From Grammothele lineata (Eukaryota; Basidiomycota; Agaricomycetes; Polyporales; Polyporaceae): a stretch of DNA of 64,000 nt. The notes below the pieces were generated by a model. The model was given only the letters and a program-made list of their open reading frames with translations. It was not told where the DNA came from and did no database searches. Numbering within the stretch: position 1 is the first letter of the stretch; each line of letters opens with the position of its first letter. The stretch is taken from the NCBI GenBank assembly GCA_002150815.3, contig NDFF03000075.1, positions 62,001-126,000 of the forward strand, in the 5' to 3' direction. Position numbers and translations under genes: made by a program. Of the stretch, positions 37,549 to 49,124 are shown piece after piece.

Positions 37549-39585
37549 GGGAATGCTGGGATGGAGTCTTAGAGTGCTTGTGTTACAGTCGTATAATGTC
37601 GACACATGTCGTAATCTACGCTTTCCTGCTCTACCGCGCAAGTTCTAAGCGATCATTACTTCCATAGATGTTGCCTATCTAAAGGTTTCGGACCCTGGTA
37701 GAGACCATGGGTGGTCTCACAGACGTAAGAGCATCATTATTGGCAAACAGGCAAAATCCACGTGGTACATAAGCACATATTCCCGTCGAGAGACCAACTA
37801 TGCTGCGAGCAGCAATCGAGCAAGAGATTAATCCTAGAAGCGGAAGTAATCCGTCAGCGACGCGTTCTAAACCACGATCAAAGCAAATTGCGAAGACACG
37901 GGTGTGGTAACGGCAAGTCAGCATTGCAGAAGTAGAAGTCATCAACTGGCGGTGAGCCATTAGACTGTTGAGCTTGATAATGTGATAGGTGATCATCATA
38001 GAAAGGAAGTCGACGAATGTCGGGGGCAAAGGTCAACAAGAATCAAGACTCACCCTCAACGAAGTGTGCCCCTCTACCTCCCTCTACGCAACCGCATGTC
38101 GCCTAGGTAAATGCAAAACGATCGCAGTACCTACGCTAGCACTACATAGCCCTATTCTGCTCCCAGCATCATGAGTCGAGAGCAATACGCAGGCGGGACC
38201 GTGGGTGATGAAAGGAAAGAGAGCAAGACGTATTGAGCTGCCTCCAGACAAATTTGCTCGGATACATGTTTATTCCCACGTCTCGGCATCAGCCGCTCGT
38301 CCACAAAAGGCAGCCTCTGCGATCTGAGTCGACCCATGATAGAGTACGCCGCGTAGTTACACTTACAACTCGACTCGCCAGCGATTCGGAGCGATCGGCG
38401 CATTGGATGGCCCAGCGACCATCCTAGAGCTGCATACATCATGTGCTTATTCGAGCCCGCACACAGTAGATCCCGCCTTTCAGACTAAGGCGACCTGCTA
38501 TGGTATAAAACATCCGGTCGGCCATGTTTATCGGACCTCGGAAGTAATGTGTGATGCTCACCATGGAACCAGACTCGCTCTTGGGCCGTACAAAGTGACA
38601 TTTGAGGCTCGACCTCGATACCCGCAGGATCTGGGTAGTCAAACCGTCTTGTGAGACGAGTTTCACGAACACGCTGGCCAGCCTAGGCTGTCCGAAACTA
38701 AATTCTGCAGCCGTCTTGCCACCCCTGGTAGCCGATTACGGTCCCAGCTTGGGCTCTGCTCTGAGAGCTGGTGCTATTCTATCTGGAGGCGTGCACAGTG
38801 ACAGCACGACTATTCGCTCGATACAGATATATGACCCAATTTTGAAACACAATTTAGCTACAATGGGTTATCTGCGGCAGCGTCTCGAGGTACGAACGAA
38901 TGGAGACGACTCGGGGCGCAGCAGAAGGAAACTTCTCAGTGAAGCAGGGTACTCGGGATGAACGAGTGTAAGATTCAAGAGACTGAGGCAGGGTAATTAC
39001 TAATGCTTGACCATATTATCTCCCCTCTACAGTCCGACCGTCTGTTCGGCATGCGCACACCTGACCTCGTCGATAAACCGCTCGCGACTCGGCCGTATCG
39101 TGCAGCACATGGAACAAGCTGCCAGTACGAACCGGGTTAGGCTCAGGACGGATTGATGCGACGACACGATACATGTACGCAGAAACAAAGTTCATCAATA
39201 TTACAGCGCAAATGAACGCGATGATCAATACGATCGCAGTCATGCTATGAGTACCACGACTAGTTGCTCGTAGAAAAACACGTGCACGAGATTGTCAATG
39301 TCGAAGAATACTCGGTCCGGTGGAATATGACAATGGGGAGTACGAGCGAGTTGTGGATACGAAGAGAGTTATCAGTAAAGAATGCGTTACAAGGAAAGAA
39401 GTTGATGATGAGCAGGAGAGACTACGAGAAGAGCCACAATTAGAGTCCATAAATATGCAATCTATCCCAGAGTTCGACTTCGCTGGCAGTACACCAAGGG
39501 AAAGAGGTGTGTCATAAGGGAGACTGAGTAGTCCGCCGAAAGAAGCCAGAGTAAACAAGTGAAAGATGTTTCACGTTGCACGCGC
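37549..39585. other. 2-kb interval without a firm gene
   Basis: This stretch between uS9m (plus) and the second P450 (minus) carries only short frames. The most protein-like is a minus-strand frame at 39016-39243 (75 residues), which opens with a good membrane segment (MTAIVLIIAFICAVILMNFV) and continues basic. It could be a small membrane protein or a relic exon, but no partner exon or homologue is apparent. Composition is more AT-rich than the flanks. Confidence 0.35.
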
Positions 39586-41961
39586 TCAATCGCGGCCACG
39601 ATACGGCCGTATGAGCAGTGGCATTTGTGGCCCAGCTTTCGGATCGCTGATGCGAATGGGGCGCGAGAGGATGGTGACACTCTTGTCAATATCTTCCGGG
39701 GGAACGCCGGGTTCGAACTCAAGCGCGCGGAGGAGGCAAAAGACAGTGACTTTCATTCTGTGTGTCGAGGGGCGACGAAGGCCGTCGGTCAGCACTGACG
39801 CAATCGGGGATGGCGGCACTGGGTGGTGGGGACGCACTCGTTGATGGAAAATCGATAGCCCAAGCAGGAATGTGGTCCGTAGAGGAAGGTCATATTGTTC
39901 GCCCATAGGCCAGGGATGCTTAGAACGGGTTCTGGAAGATTGTCCCAGCGTTCCGGTCTGTACGGGTCAAGCGGCATCAACAATCAAGGCGAGAATACAA
40001 ACGGAAGATCAATACTGGCCTAAATTCCAAGGCGTCTTCTCCCCAGAGCTTTCGGTCCCGGTTGATCGCAAGCACAGGAATTACCATGGGGGTGCCTTTA
40101 CCCACCCTTCATATAAATTGTGAGTGCACGGTAGACCGAGAAAAAACACGTCAGAGAACTCACGGGATGCGCTCGTGAACTTCGCCCTTCAGAGTGATAG
40201 GCTCGCTCAACGGAACTACGTCGTCATCCATTGCGACACGGAATAGCGCCGGGATAGCGGGATAGAGCCGGACGATCTCACGACTGACGTAGTCGAGGTA
40301 GGGCAATGTAAACAACTGCTCGACATGGTCTTCGTCCGGAATAGTTAGCACTTCTTGCCGAAGTTTCTCTTGAATCTCCGGGTGGCGTGCTAGCTCGTAA
40401 AACAACCACGCGAGAGTGATGGCGGTCGTCTCATGTCCTGCCACCAGGAATCTGTACTCAGATGAGCCAGTGTCTCACTCCAAAGCGTTCAGGAACTCAC
40501 GTTGTACATTCTGCGTAGATAGAACGTTGAAAGACTGGGCTGTGAGATAATGTTCAGATTATCAAAGAGCATCCGCACCATCGATGATTTCCTTGTCCGA
40601 CAGACGCTGACCCTCGGGCAGATTCCCCATGTTCGCTCGCACAAGCAACGTGATGAAATCGCCGCACTTGCGCTGCGAGCGCTTCTCGGATTCGTTCATG
40701 CTCTTAAGCTCTCTTCTCTTCTCCTCGATCAAGTCGGCTGCAAAACGCTGCATCAACTTGCGCGCGTTGGTAAATCGCTGTGATTGCTCCTCAGGCTTGC
40801 ATGTGTGACATACCCGGTCAGATCGCAGCAAGAGGTTGACAATATTGGGGTTACTCACGAAGATACGGAGGAAAGGAAAGTAGAAGCGGAGCATGGGGAA
40901 GAACGACAAGTTAGCAACGGGTTGTGAGACGAGCCGGAAGGCATCGCGAAGCTCATGCGAGCCCTGTTCCGCATCCAACGTTCCCAAATTGAATGAAAAG
41001 GCTAAGGACGTTGCAGGTACGTGAATTTGTCGAACGGGAGGGAGAAATGCATGGAACGCACCTGCCTCGCCAATCGCATCGAGTGACATTCTATGAGCCC
41101 AGGTGTAGAAGTCCACGGTGGCGACGCCAGCATTCTTGGTAACTTCAAGTGAGAGAATGTCGCATAGCTAACATGAGAGCCATAATGAGTTGCTACTAAG
41201 GAGCTCCAGATGACATTGGTTCATACTTGAGACGCTTTGCTGAGGAACACGTCCGTAAATCCCCGTATCTGCACAGGGCCGAATGCGGGGCTCTGCGCAG
41301 AAAGAAGCGTGCGCAGAAAGAAGCGAAGGTTAGGGTAATGAAGGCCAGATGATAGAAGGTTAAGATGTTGTTGCTTACTACAACCCTCTTCTGTATATTC
41401 GAACGAGTCAGAAGGTCTTTAGCTGCGGACGGGAAGAGAAGAAAGTCCGTGACTAACGTGTCGCCGATGCTGATCGCCTATATGCGCAAGTCACACGAGA
41501 GGTTAGAACAAAATAGGGACAGTCATAGCCATGAAGCTATACACCTACCTTCATACAACAACAATCCTTTGGGCACACTGCCTCAGTTCTCGGGTCGCAC
41601 AAAATCATGGTTCAGTCGCACCTTTTCCGAGCATTTCCGTGATGACAGCGTGGACAGGCTGCGGTTTTTGCCACACATCGACGCGCGACAACACGTGTGA
41701 GAGAGCCTTGGTGTCCAGAGAAAAGAAGAACGTGTGGGAGAGAATCCTGTACGAAAGGGTACGGCCATAGAGGCGGACCCATTCCTCGTGTAGGTCGGTG
41801 TGGTCGGAAGCCCAGAACTGCCAGGCCCAGCCGAGGAAGAAGCTGGGGCTGGGAGGGCCAGGGAGGTCTCGAAGGCTATTGTGTTGTACTTGGGCATACA
41901 CCTTCCACGTACGCCAGAGGGCGAAGATAAAAACGACGGCAACTAGGGAAAGAAGAGCCAT
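39586..41961 (-). CDS. Cytochrome P450 (basidiomycete monooxygenase), 13 exons
   Basis: Thirteen exons sum exactly to 532 residues. An N-terminal anchor ([16 protein letters not shown]) and the PGPPSP hinge precede EGDQHRRHKRVVSPAFGPV (C-helix), I-helix [12 protein letters not shown], ExxR in [22 protein letters not shown], and heme loop [13 protein letters not shown], where the usual Arg two before the Cys is His. Four exons are tiny: 41566-41549 (18 nt), 41477-41458 (20), 41400-41389 (12) and 40510-40501 (10). The intron starting at 40019 has a GC donor if FRPERW is to be kept. P450s of this type hydroxylate small molecules in the ER; the substrate is unknown. It is read in the same direction as the BRE1 gene behind it. 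Confidence 0.87.
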
Positions 41962-42568
41962 CAAGGAAAAGCTGGAAAGAAGAATAGATGGGAGCTTGGA
42001 AGTGAATGTGGGTGCCGTGTCCGGGATGTTTAAGTATCGACGTCTGGCGGTGCGCCCAGGGGACTGGAGAGCCTCCAGGTTGCTCTGACGCTTTTCATGT
42101 GCCTCTAGCTGCGACTACTGCGCCAGCGGAAGCTGAGCAAGTTGCTATAGGACCGTCGAAGTCTCGAGGACGGGCGGGGCAGAACCTCGCGAACCCGTCC
42201 GCATCCCCCATCACTCGCCAGTGTATGCCATCTGTTGCGGAAATCCACTATCAAGAATTGCGCGTTAGGCCGCTAGTGCCTCGCCGTTCTCACAGCGCTT
42301 TGGCCTGCGCGGTTCTCCCGGGCTTGACCGGACTAGATGGTCCCTCAACGTCAACTTGTGGCCATGCTTAGCCCGCTCGGCCCCTTAAAACCGAGTTCCG
42401 CCAGGAGCCATCTGTCACGAACACGATGCGGTCAATTCGCAGCTACACCGTAGGAATGGCGTGAGTAAGGAGTAGCAAGTAAGAAGCAAAGGTAATAAGG
42501 TACACAAAAACAAAGATCCGCGAAAACACCGGCGACCGAATAGAGGTCGCATCCACGCGACTCGAAGA
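41962..42568. promoter_or_regulatory. Region between BRE1 and the second P450
   Basis: 0.6 kb on the same strand, holding the BRE1 3' UTR and the P450 promoter. No TATA box or repeat is clear. Confidence 0.35.
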
Positions 42569-45500
42569 TTACTGGAAATATAACTGCTGGACCTCGCCTT
42601 GAGAAAATGCGAGGTTGCATGCAGGGCACTTGCGTTGACGCGTCGCTATCCGCGCTTCCACACACTGCTTGCAAAAGGCTACCACATTTTTTCATCAGCG
42701 CTTATCCCAGATAGGACAAACAAAGACCTACTATGCAGGCATTTCGTGATGACGGTGTTCCGCATGTTCATCCGGCATGTGGAACATTTGAGCAAACTCT
42801 GTGACAGGGGTAAGTTCCGTGACAGTAGCATATTGCTGACAACGTACCATGCACTTATCGACCTCGCCCTGCAGCTCTGCCTCGCGTGTGCTCAAACCGG
42901 AAGACGCAGAGGACTTCAGTTTAGCGGCCTGTTTCTCTGCGTCTCTCTTCGACTTGAGAAGACTTTCCTCCAACTTCCGCAGCTCGGTCCGCTTCCGGTC
43001 GATCGTTTGTGCATGTTCTTGGCACGCTACGCGGACCTGAGTCGATATTTTGGTAAATCAATGCCCTGCAGGCTACAGTCGGATCACGTCTCACCTCTTC
43101 AGCCGCTTTCCGCTCTCCTTGAGCGCGCTGTTCCCATTCGGCCTTCTCGAGTTCGAGCGAATTGGCTCTGCCCTTATGATTCTCCGAGACTCTCTTCCAA
43201 AGAACAACCTCTTTCTCAAGAGCAGCCTAGCACACGAGTGCCAAAAGCGTTAATTGAATAACGTCCTCGGACGAGTTCTACAATCACTTCGACGACTTAC
43301 CGCTCTGCTGGCGAGGTTCTTTTCACCTTCCGTGAGCTTCTCGATAGCCTTCGCAGCCTTCTCCAGGTTCTGAGATAGCCTTTTGCGTTCAGCCTCTGTC
43401 GCGTCTTTGTCGCGCATACACTGGTAGAACTTATTTTCTGACTTGGCGCGCTGCCATGTTCAGAACATAAGAACCCGTCAGCACGCCGAATGTGATGAGC
43501 GACGACCTCATATCTCACCTCGGTATTCAATTTTGAAACGCGTTCTTCCATCGCGGCCAAGTCGAGAACTTTGCTCTTGACCTGGCGATCTAACGCTTCC
43601 CAGGCTGTAGAGAGCTTGTCTAGCTCATCGTACAGTGCAGACTCAGTCTTGCCAAACAAGAGTCAGGAATATTGTCACACGCCGCAAGTGGGTGGGACAT
43701 TACCTGCTCACGATTCTTGTCCTGAAGGAGTAACTTGTCAAGCTCATCCTGCTTGCGTTGTAGCCGCTCAGAAAGCTGTGCTGTCTCCGGAGGAGATGAA
43801 GCGTCGCCGTATACGGCCTGATACTTCTCCAGTTGCTTTTGGACTTGAGCTAACTGCTTTCGGACCTCCGCTTCACCTTTCGCAGCATCTCCCTGACCGG
43901 CAAGGGTTTTCTCGAGGGCTGCAGCTTGCTCCTCCACCGTGCTGGTGTAAGAAGGCTTAGAAATCAGTCACAAGATACACCAAGGTAGGAAGCATTATAA
44001 AAGACGCACGCGAGTCGTTGCTTTAACTCCTCGACGTACGAGGGGCTATCGGACGTGCCCTGCCAGAGGAATGACATGAGGTCTGCATCCCCAGCATTTG
44101 CAGCGAGGCGTGTCTTCAGCCGTCTGGTTTCCGATTCCAAGACAGCGATGCGTTCCTGTCACATAACGTCAGGCGACGGACACACTGCCGAGTCGTTGAA
44201 CGCACCGCTCGTGTCTCCGCTAGAGCTTTGAATTCTTGTGCGGAAGCCATCTTGTTCTGTTCCCGTACTTTGCGTTCATTGATCTCGGCCTGGTACTGAT
44301 CCCGCTGTTCGCGAAGACGAGCTGTCTCGACATCTCGCTTGTTGAGCATCGCCTTGAGTTCAGTGACAGCAGCATCTTGCACGGCCTACCTTGATGTATG
44401 AGAGACTGCCTCAACTAAAATAACTGAGCAACTACCTTCAAGCCGTTCTCGAAGTCGGCACGTGACGAAGTGAGATTGTCCAGCTGTTCCTTCAGCTTGG
44501 TCGCTTCGGTCTGTACTTCGGATGCGCTATACTCGAACCTCGATGCGCGGTCCAACAAGATTTTATAACACGCGGACTCCTTGACGACCTCGTCTGGTGG
44601 TGACTGGAGCTACACGTAGCGCTCAGCACAACGAGGATAGTCGGGGAGCGGAAGGACTGACCTGGATTTGCAGAGTCTGTACCTGATCTTGAAGTTCCGC
44701 ATTCTCCTTCGACAACTCCTCTATCTTGGCTTCTCTATGAGTGGCTAGATCATGCCACTCGTCGGAGTCTAATGAATGTGCGCCATTGATAGGTTGCGGC
44801 TATTCAATACGTATACACGCGGTTCAAGGGGATGCCATAGTCAAAAAATCTCTGCACACATACCGCTGGGGATGAACCATTCTCCGCAGGTGGAGTCTCC
44901 GGATGTTCAATAGCCTTCGTCTCATGATTACCGGAGGAGATAGCTTTGCTTTGGAGACGGTCCGCGCGCTTCTCGGCAGAGACGAGTTGTTCTTGAATTC
45001 GCTCCTTCTCAGCTTCTAAGTCGCGTAGTCGTGTTCGAGTTAGGGATAACTCTGATCGTAGAGCAGAGCGCTATGGCCATGATAAGCTAACATAGCGACA
45101 CAATAGAGCATAGCATAGCGCACCTCAGTTTCCACCTCCTGACATCGCTTCCTCAAGGGGTTATCCAATGGACTTGAATCGCTTTGTGCGGCAAGATTTA
45201 CAAACGCCTTGACTACGTCCGTTGTGGTCTGCATCTTATCCCTGACCGCCTCTACATACTCAGGGTCTGCTTCAGACGATAGGTGTAGGGTGAGGTCGTA
45301 AATGCCTGCATAGCGCCAAGTCCATCAGTACGCCGCTCCGTGCGCAGACCCGGCGGACCACTCGCCTTCAGACTCTTCATCGAGAGAAGGGAGGTCTTCC
45401 GGTTTCACAAGTGTGCGGATGGTACCGAGCAACTGCGCACGGCATGAGGGCGGGAAGGGCTTGGATGCGTGTCATTAAGTACCTACCTGAGTCCAGCACG

Positions 45501-45837
45501 CCTCCAGTGCTGCCAAACCCGCTTGACACGTATGGAATCGCCGCTCGAGATCCGTAACTCGCGCCTGGCTCCTCTCCGCCTCGCGCGAGTAATGCTTCAT
45601 GCGCCTGAAGATTGCGTCTTTGCGGAACAACTATGCGTGGACACGTCAACTTCAAAATCGTACACAGCCATTAGTGGGAAGACAAACCTCGAGGTTGTCT
45701 CCGTCTTTAGGCTCGTCAGCATGAGAAGTGGATGTTCCGTTGACATGACTTGGCGAGGCACCCTCGTCCGAGACCGCTCGCTTCTTGGCCCTCGAGCGGT
45801 CTCCATCATCTGCGTGCGGACGCTTCTTGGACTCCAT
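42569..45837 (-). CDS. BRE1: E3 ubiquitin ligase BRE1 (H2B ubiquitination)
   Basis: Many short exons run from ATG 45835-45837 to TAA 42569-42571. The N-terminus is basic and nuclear-like (MESKKRPHADDGDRSRAKKR), followed by the Bre1 helical block (FRRMKHYSREAERSQARVTD; LEACWTQ) and about 600 residues of coiled coil. The C-terminal C3HC4 RING is intact across three exons: KCSTCRMNMRNTVITKC, LHTFCKQCVEARIATRQ, RKCPACNLAFSQGEVQQ, ending LYFQ as in the family. BRE1, with Rad6, monoubiquitinates histone H2B (Lys123 in yeast) and so promotes H3K4 and H3K79 methylation. The RING exon join (donor 42706-42711, acceptor before the FCKQC exon) keeps all zinc ligands. Internal exon borders in the coiled coil are approximate. 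Confidence 0.92.
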
Positions 45838-46365
45838 GACTGAGGACTGAGAGGGTGTAGAGTGGGGAGAGGCAACGGGCAACACCAGCCACAGCGGGCT
45901 CCAGAAAGAAGTCGACGACGAAAGGACGCTGTTTGGTTTCGAACTCCGCAAACCCTTGTGTGGTAAGCGTGTTTAGACGCCCACTTTTTCAGGCGCCAGC
46001 CTGGACTCCGCGCCGCTGACATGCTCTTGAGCTCTGAGAGAGCCGGAAATGGTACACTTGCGCCTTATAGATTGCTCCCAATGCTCGTTGCTTCATGCTT
46101 TCCTATGTTCTCACCTCAGATGGCCTATTCCCCATCCCCCCGGGCCCACTTCTTCTTCGGCTGCAGCTTCAAACCTCTAGTGGGTCCTAACTAAACTGAT
46201 TGTGTCCTGGAAAATTGCGACACACGTTACATTGATCATATACAGACATACGCTCGGTTTGTTAATTTCTACAGCATGGCCCGAATGGCCGGACACTCGC
46301 CCAATACTACTTGGTCACACTACCACACCACACGTCAAGCCATCTTCTAGTATCTCAAGATGGAA
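45838..46365. promoter_or_regulatory. BRE1 promoter and aldo/keto reductase 3' region
   Basis: About 0.5 kb upstream of BRE1 on the minus strand, including the 3' UTR of the aldo/keto reductase. The BRE1 frame is open to 45951, but the ATG at 45837 starts the conserved basic N-terminus. No repeat or RNA gene seen. Confidence 0.35.
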
Positions 46366-48080
46366 TTAAAAGTGGCCAGTAATCGCCATAGGCCTGTACG
46401 GCTCCTCCAGAGATTTGATCTCCTCTTCGGTTAACTCGACGTCCAAGCCACCTGCACGTGTGTTTCTCAGAAGCATATCTCAGTGCATGTGTGGAAACAG
46501 ACGTACCCAGAATATCTTCGAGGTTGGAGAGGCTGGTGGTTCCGACAATGGGCGCGGTGACATGGGGCTTCGACAAGACCCACGCTACGGCTATCTTGGC
46601 CATGCTGACGCCCTTCTTCTTGGACAGTTCCTCCACTCTGGTCACCAATAGTGTAAGCACATTCTATACGATGACGGGGTTTTACGACACTGACCGATTG
46701 ATAATGGCAGATGTAGCGTCATTCTTGTACCGTCCGATGAACCTGTTAGCAGAGAATTAGTGCGTGTTTCCCTATATGTCGTCCCAGCGTACCAGTCGGT
46801 GTTCGCTCTCTTGGAATCGGCGTCAAGGGGGCGAGTCAGCATCCCACGAGCGAGTGGCGACCACGGGATTGAACCAACACCGAATAGCTTCAGTGTCGGA
46901 ATCATCTCGCGCTCCTCCTCACGGTAGACGAGGTTATAATGGTTTTGCATGGAGATGAAAGGCGTGAGGTTGTGCGTGATCGCGTAATCTGGTCCCTGGT
47001 TCAACGGAGTGGATTATGAGATGTCCTCCCTCTACTCACTCTGCATTTGATGGACTAAGGGAAGGTAAGTTTTACTTCTCACTACGGACAGCGTGTTTGT
47101 ATCGATAGCTCACATTGATATGCATAGCAAGAGCTCATGCCGATGTAGCGCACGTATCCAGCCTTCACGACGTCGTGAAGAGCTTGCATCTAGCAGGAGC
47201 ACAGTCAGACGGATCAGGGACGATTGTACGACAAAGGCAAGGCTCACGGTCTCCTCGATTGGCGTGGTGTAATCGAACCTATGACCTGTTGGGATTGATA
47301 GTGAGACACTGTCGTGATCCCTTAGCTCCCGATTGGCGACTCGCATTGAAGCACATCAACATAATCGAGCTGCAAGCGCTTCAAGCTCGCCTTCACGGAG
47401 TCAAATATGTGCTAAAGGAGGGGGGCAACGTCGTCAGAAGCGCGACCCAATGCTCCGGGTCTTCCTATGTACCTTCCGGTTAAGCCCATGCTGATTGATA
47501 ATCCTGACCTCCTCTGGCTTTTTACCCATTGCGACAAGGTTTGTAGCGGGATCTGCGGGAACAGCGTTGTAAACCTGGCACGAGTAAGTCTTCCAGTCCT
47601 CCCGCTACGGTTGTGCATAGCGCTCACTTTCGTCATAATCACAAGCTCCTCGCGAGGCAGGTTGAGCTTCTTGATGGCATTACCAAGTGCCACTTCCGAG
47701 AGTCCATTCGAATACACCTGTCATCCACTTTCAGAGTGCGCGTGGAAAAAGATCATTAGTACAGCCACCAACGTTTGCCGTGTCGAAGGTCGTAATGCCG
47801 CGATCATAACTGCGCGCGTCACTTTGTCAGTGCTCATATATGATTCCCTCTGAACTCTACTTACGCAAATTTGATGTGCTTAATCGCTTCTTCTTCTCCA
47901 AGTACCCAGCCTTGCCAGTCCGGGCTTCCGTACTGCATAGTTCCCAAGATGATCTTTGAGACTTTGAGCCCCGAGTTTCCGAGGCGCACTTTTGTCGAGT
48001 CCGAATCAATAGCAGATCGTAGGGCAATCGTAGGGTACGTCTGAGCGACTAGACTGACCGTATGGCATCTTAGTCGGCAT
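46366..48080 (-). CDS. Aldo/keto reductase (aryl-alcohol dehydrogenase-like)
   Basis: The start reads [20 protein letters not shown] across the first intron (donor just after the ATG exon, acceptor ACAAAAG), and the gene ends ITGHF-TAA at 46366-46368. The AKR tetrad is visible: Asp and Tyr in [15 protein letters not shown], Lys in LVIMTK, His in LQCHRFDY. Other family blocks are [44 protein letters not shown] and the cofactor site [19 protein letters not shown]. It is NADPH-dependent, about 345 residues, cytosolic. Close relatives reduce aryl aldehydes, useful in lignin-derived aromatic turnover; the substrate here is inferred. One exon is only about 15 nt, encoding FHQM. A TATATATA element lies 90 bp upstream, and a divergent P450 follows 1 kb away. 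Confidence 0.9.
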
Positions 48081-48170
48081 GATTAGGAGATAATATCGCA
48101 CGGGCTGCGTGAGCTGGCCTATGTGGGTGGGTTGAAGAGTTGCTACAATCACGACGTCACACTAAGAGCG

Positions 48171-48178
48171 TATATATA
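48171..48178 (-). promoter_or_regulatory. TATA box of the aldo/keto reductase
   Basis: A run of TATATATA lies about 90 bp upstream of the reductase ATG, the right distance for a fungal TATA element. Position and sequence are the only support. Confidence 0.45.
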
Positions 48179-49076
48179 CCCCGACCCTGGGAACATCCAT
48201 CACATCGGTGACCTCTCCTATGAATCATCACAGTATGTTCTCGATCGACCCACAGACGGTCCGATTTAGCCAGAGAAAACACCTTCGGTACAGTCAGCTC
48301 CGCGATCATATGGCCTTAAGTGTTACTTACGTTCTTACTCTGGCAGGCTTGGGCACGACCATAGTCTTCTAGTCGTCCAGTTTTTCTCCGATCTTACAAG
48401 CTGCGCCCACATGCCCATAACCCTTAGCTGAATGGAGGCGTTGCGCGGATCTGTGGCGATGAAGAACGGATACTGCGACTGAGTGGTAGTTGAGGGCGCA
48501 GAGCACGTCTGTAAGTGCCCACAATCCTGTAGGATTTTCGGAAGTTCTACTGAATACCCTGCCGAATCTACCAGTCAACTATGTCACGATATCCGTCATA
48601 GCAGAGTTCAGCTCATGGATCACCAACATCCTGTACATCACACAACACACGTGCATACAGCGGATAGGCCAGCATCAAAAAGACACACGTCCTTGTGCGG
48701 CTTGCGTGGAAATCGGAGCGGCGACATGCCGCACTAAAGTGGGTCACTGTACCCGGCGCTCTGCATCCGCCCGGTGCAGACTGAATGAGAAAGGCGCGGG
48801 CCCGCTCGAATAGGGGCGCCAATCCTGACGATAAGCTGACAACGTCCGTGTATTGGTCTAGGTTCTGTCAGTCGCAGAACACATGATAGGCTGCCCGGGG
48901 CTTCTCTAACTTTGAAGAAGCGCGCGCTCTGCCACTAGACTCGCGTCTCGCACTATGGACGCTCAAGCTGCTCGACCGGTGTGGGACCGCAGGCAATACG
49001 GATAGGCGAGGGCCGATCTGCCAAGGTAAATGCGCCGCTCTTGAGCCTGAGGGTATATCGGCTTCTCGACTTTACT
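48179..49076. promoter_or_regulatory. Divergent intergenic region, reductase / third P450
   Basis: About 0.9 kb between the reductase TATA element and the TATA-like element of the P450. Short frames only. The two redox genes may share regulation from here. Confidence 0.35.
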
Positions 49077-49082
49077 TATAAA
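49077..49082 (+). promoter_or_regulatory. TATA-like element of the third P450
   Basis: TATAAA lies 43 bp upstream of the P450 ATG at 49125. Spacing suits a very short 5' UTR. Confidence 0.35.
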
Positions 49083-49124
49083 CTCAAGAAGACCGGTCCA
49101 GCGCGCAAAGAGGTATTGACCGCA

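Noticed and set aside
37680..39250. RIP-degraded transposon
   Set aside because: Slightly more AT-rich, but no reverse-transcriptase or transposase fragments, no terminal repeats, and no strong TpA excess visible by eye.
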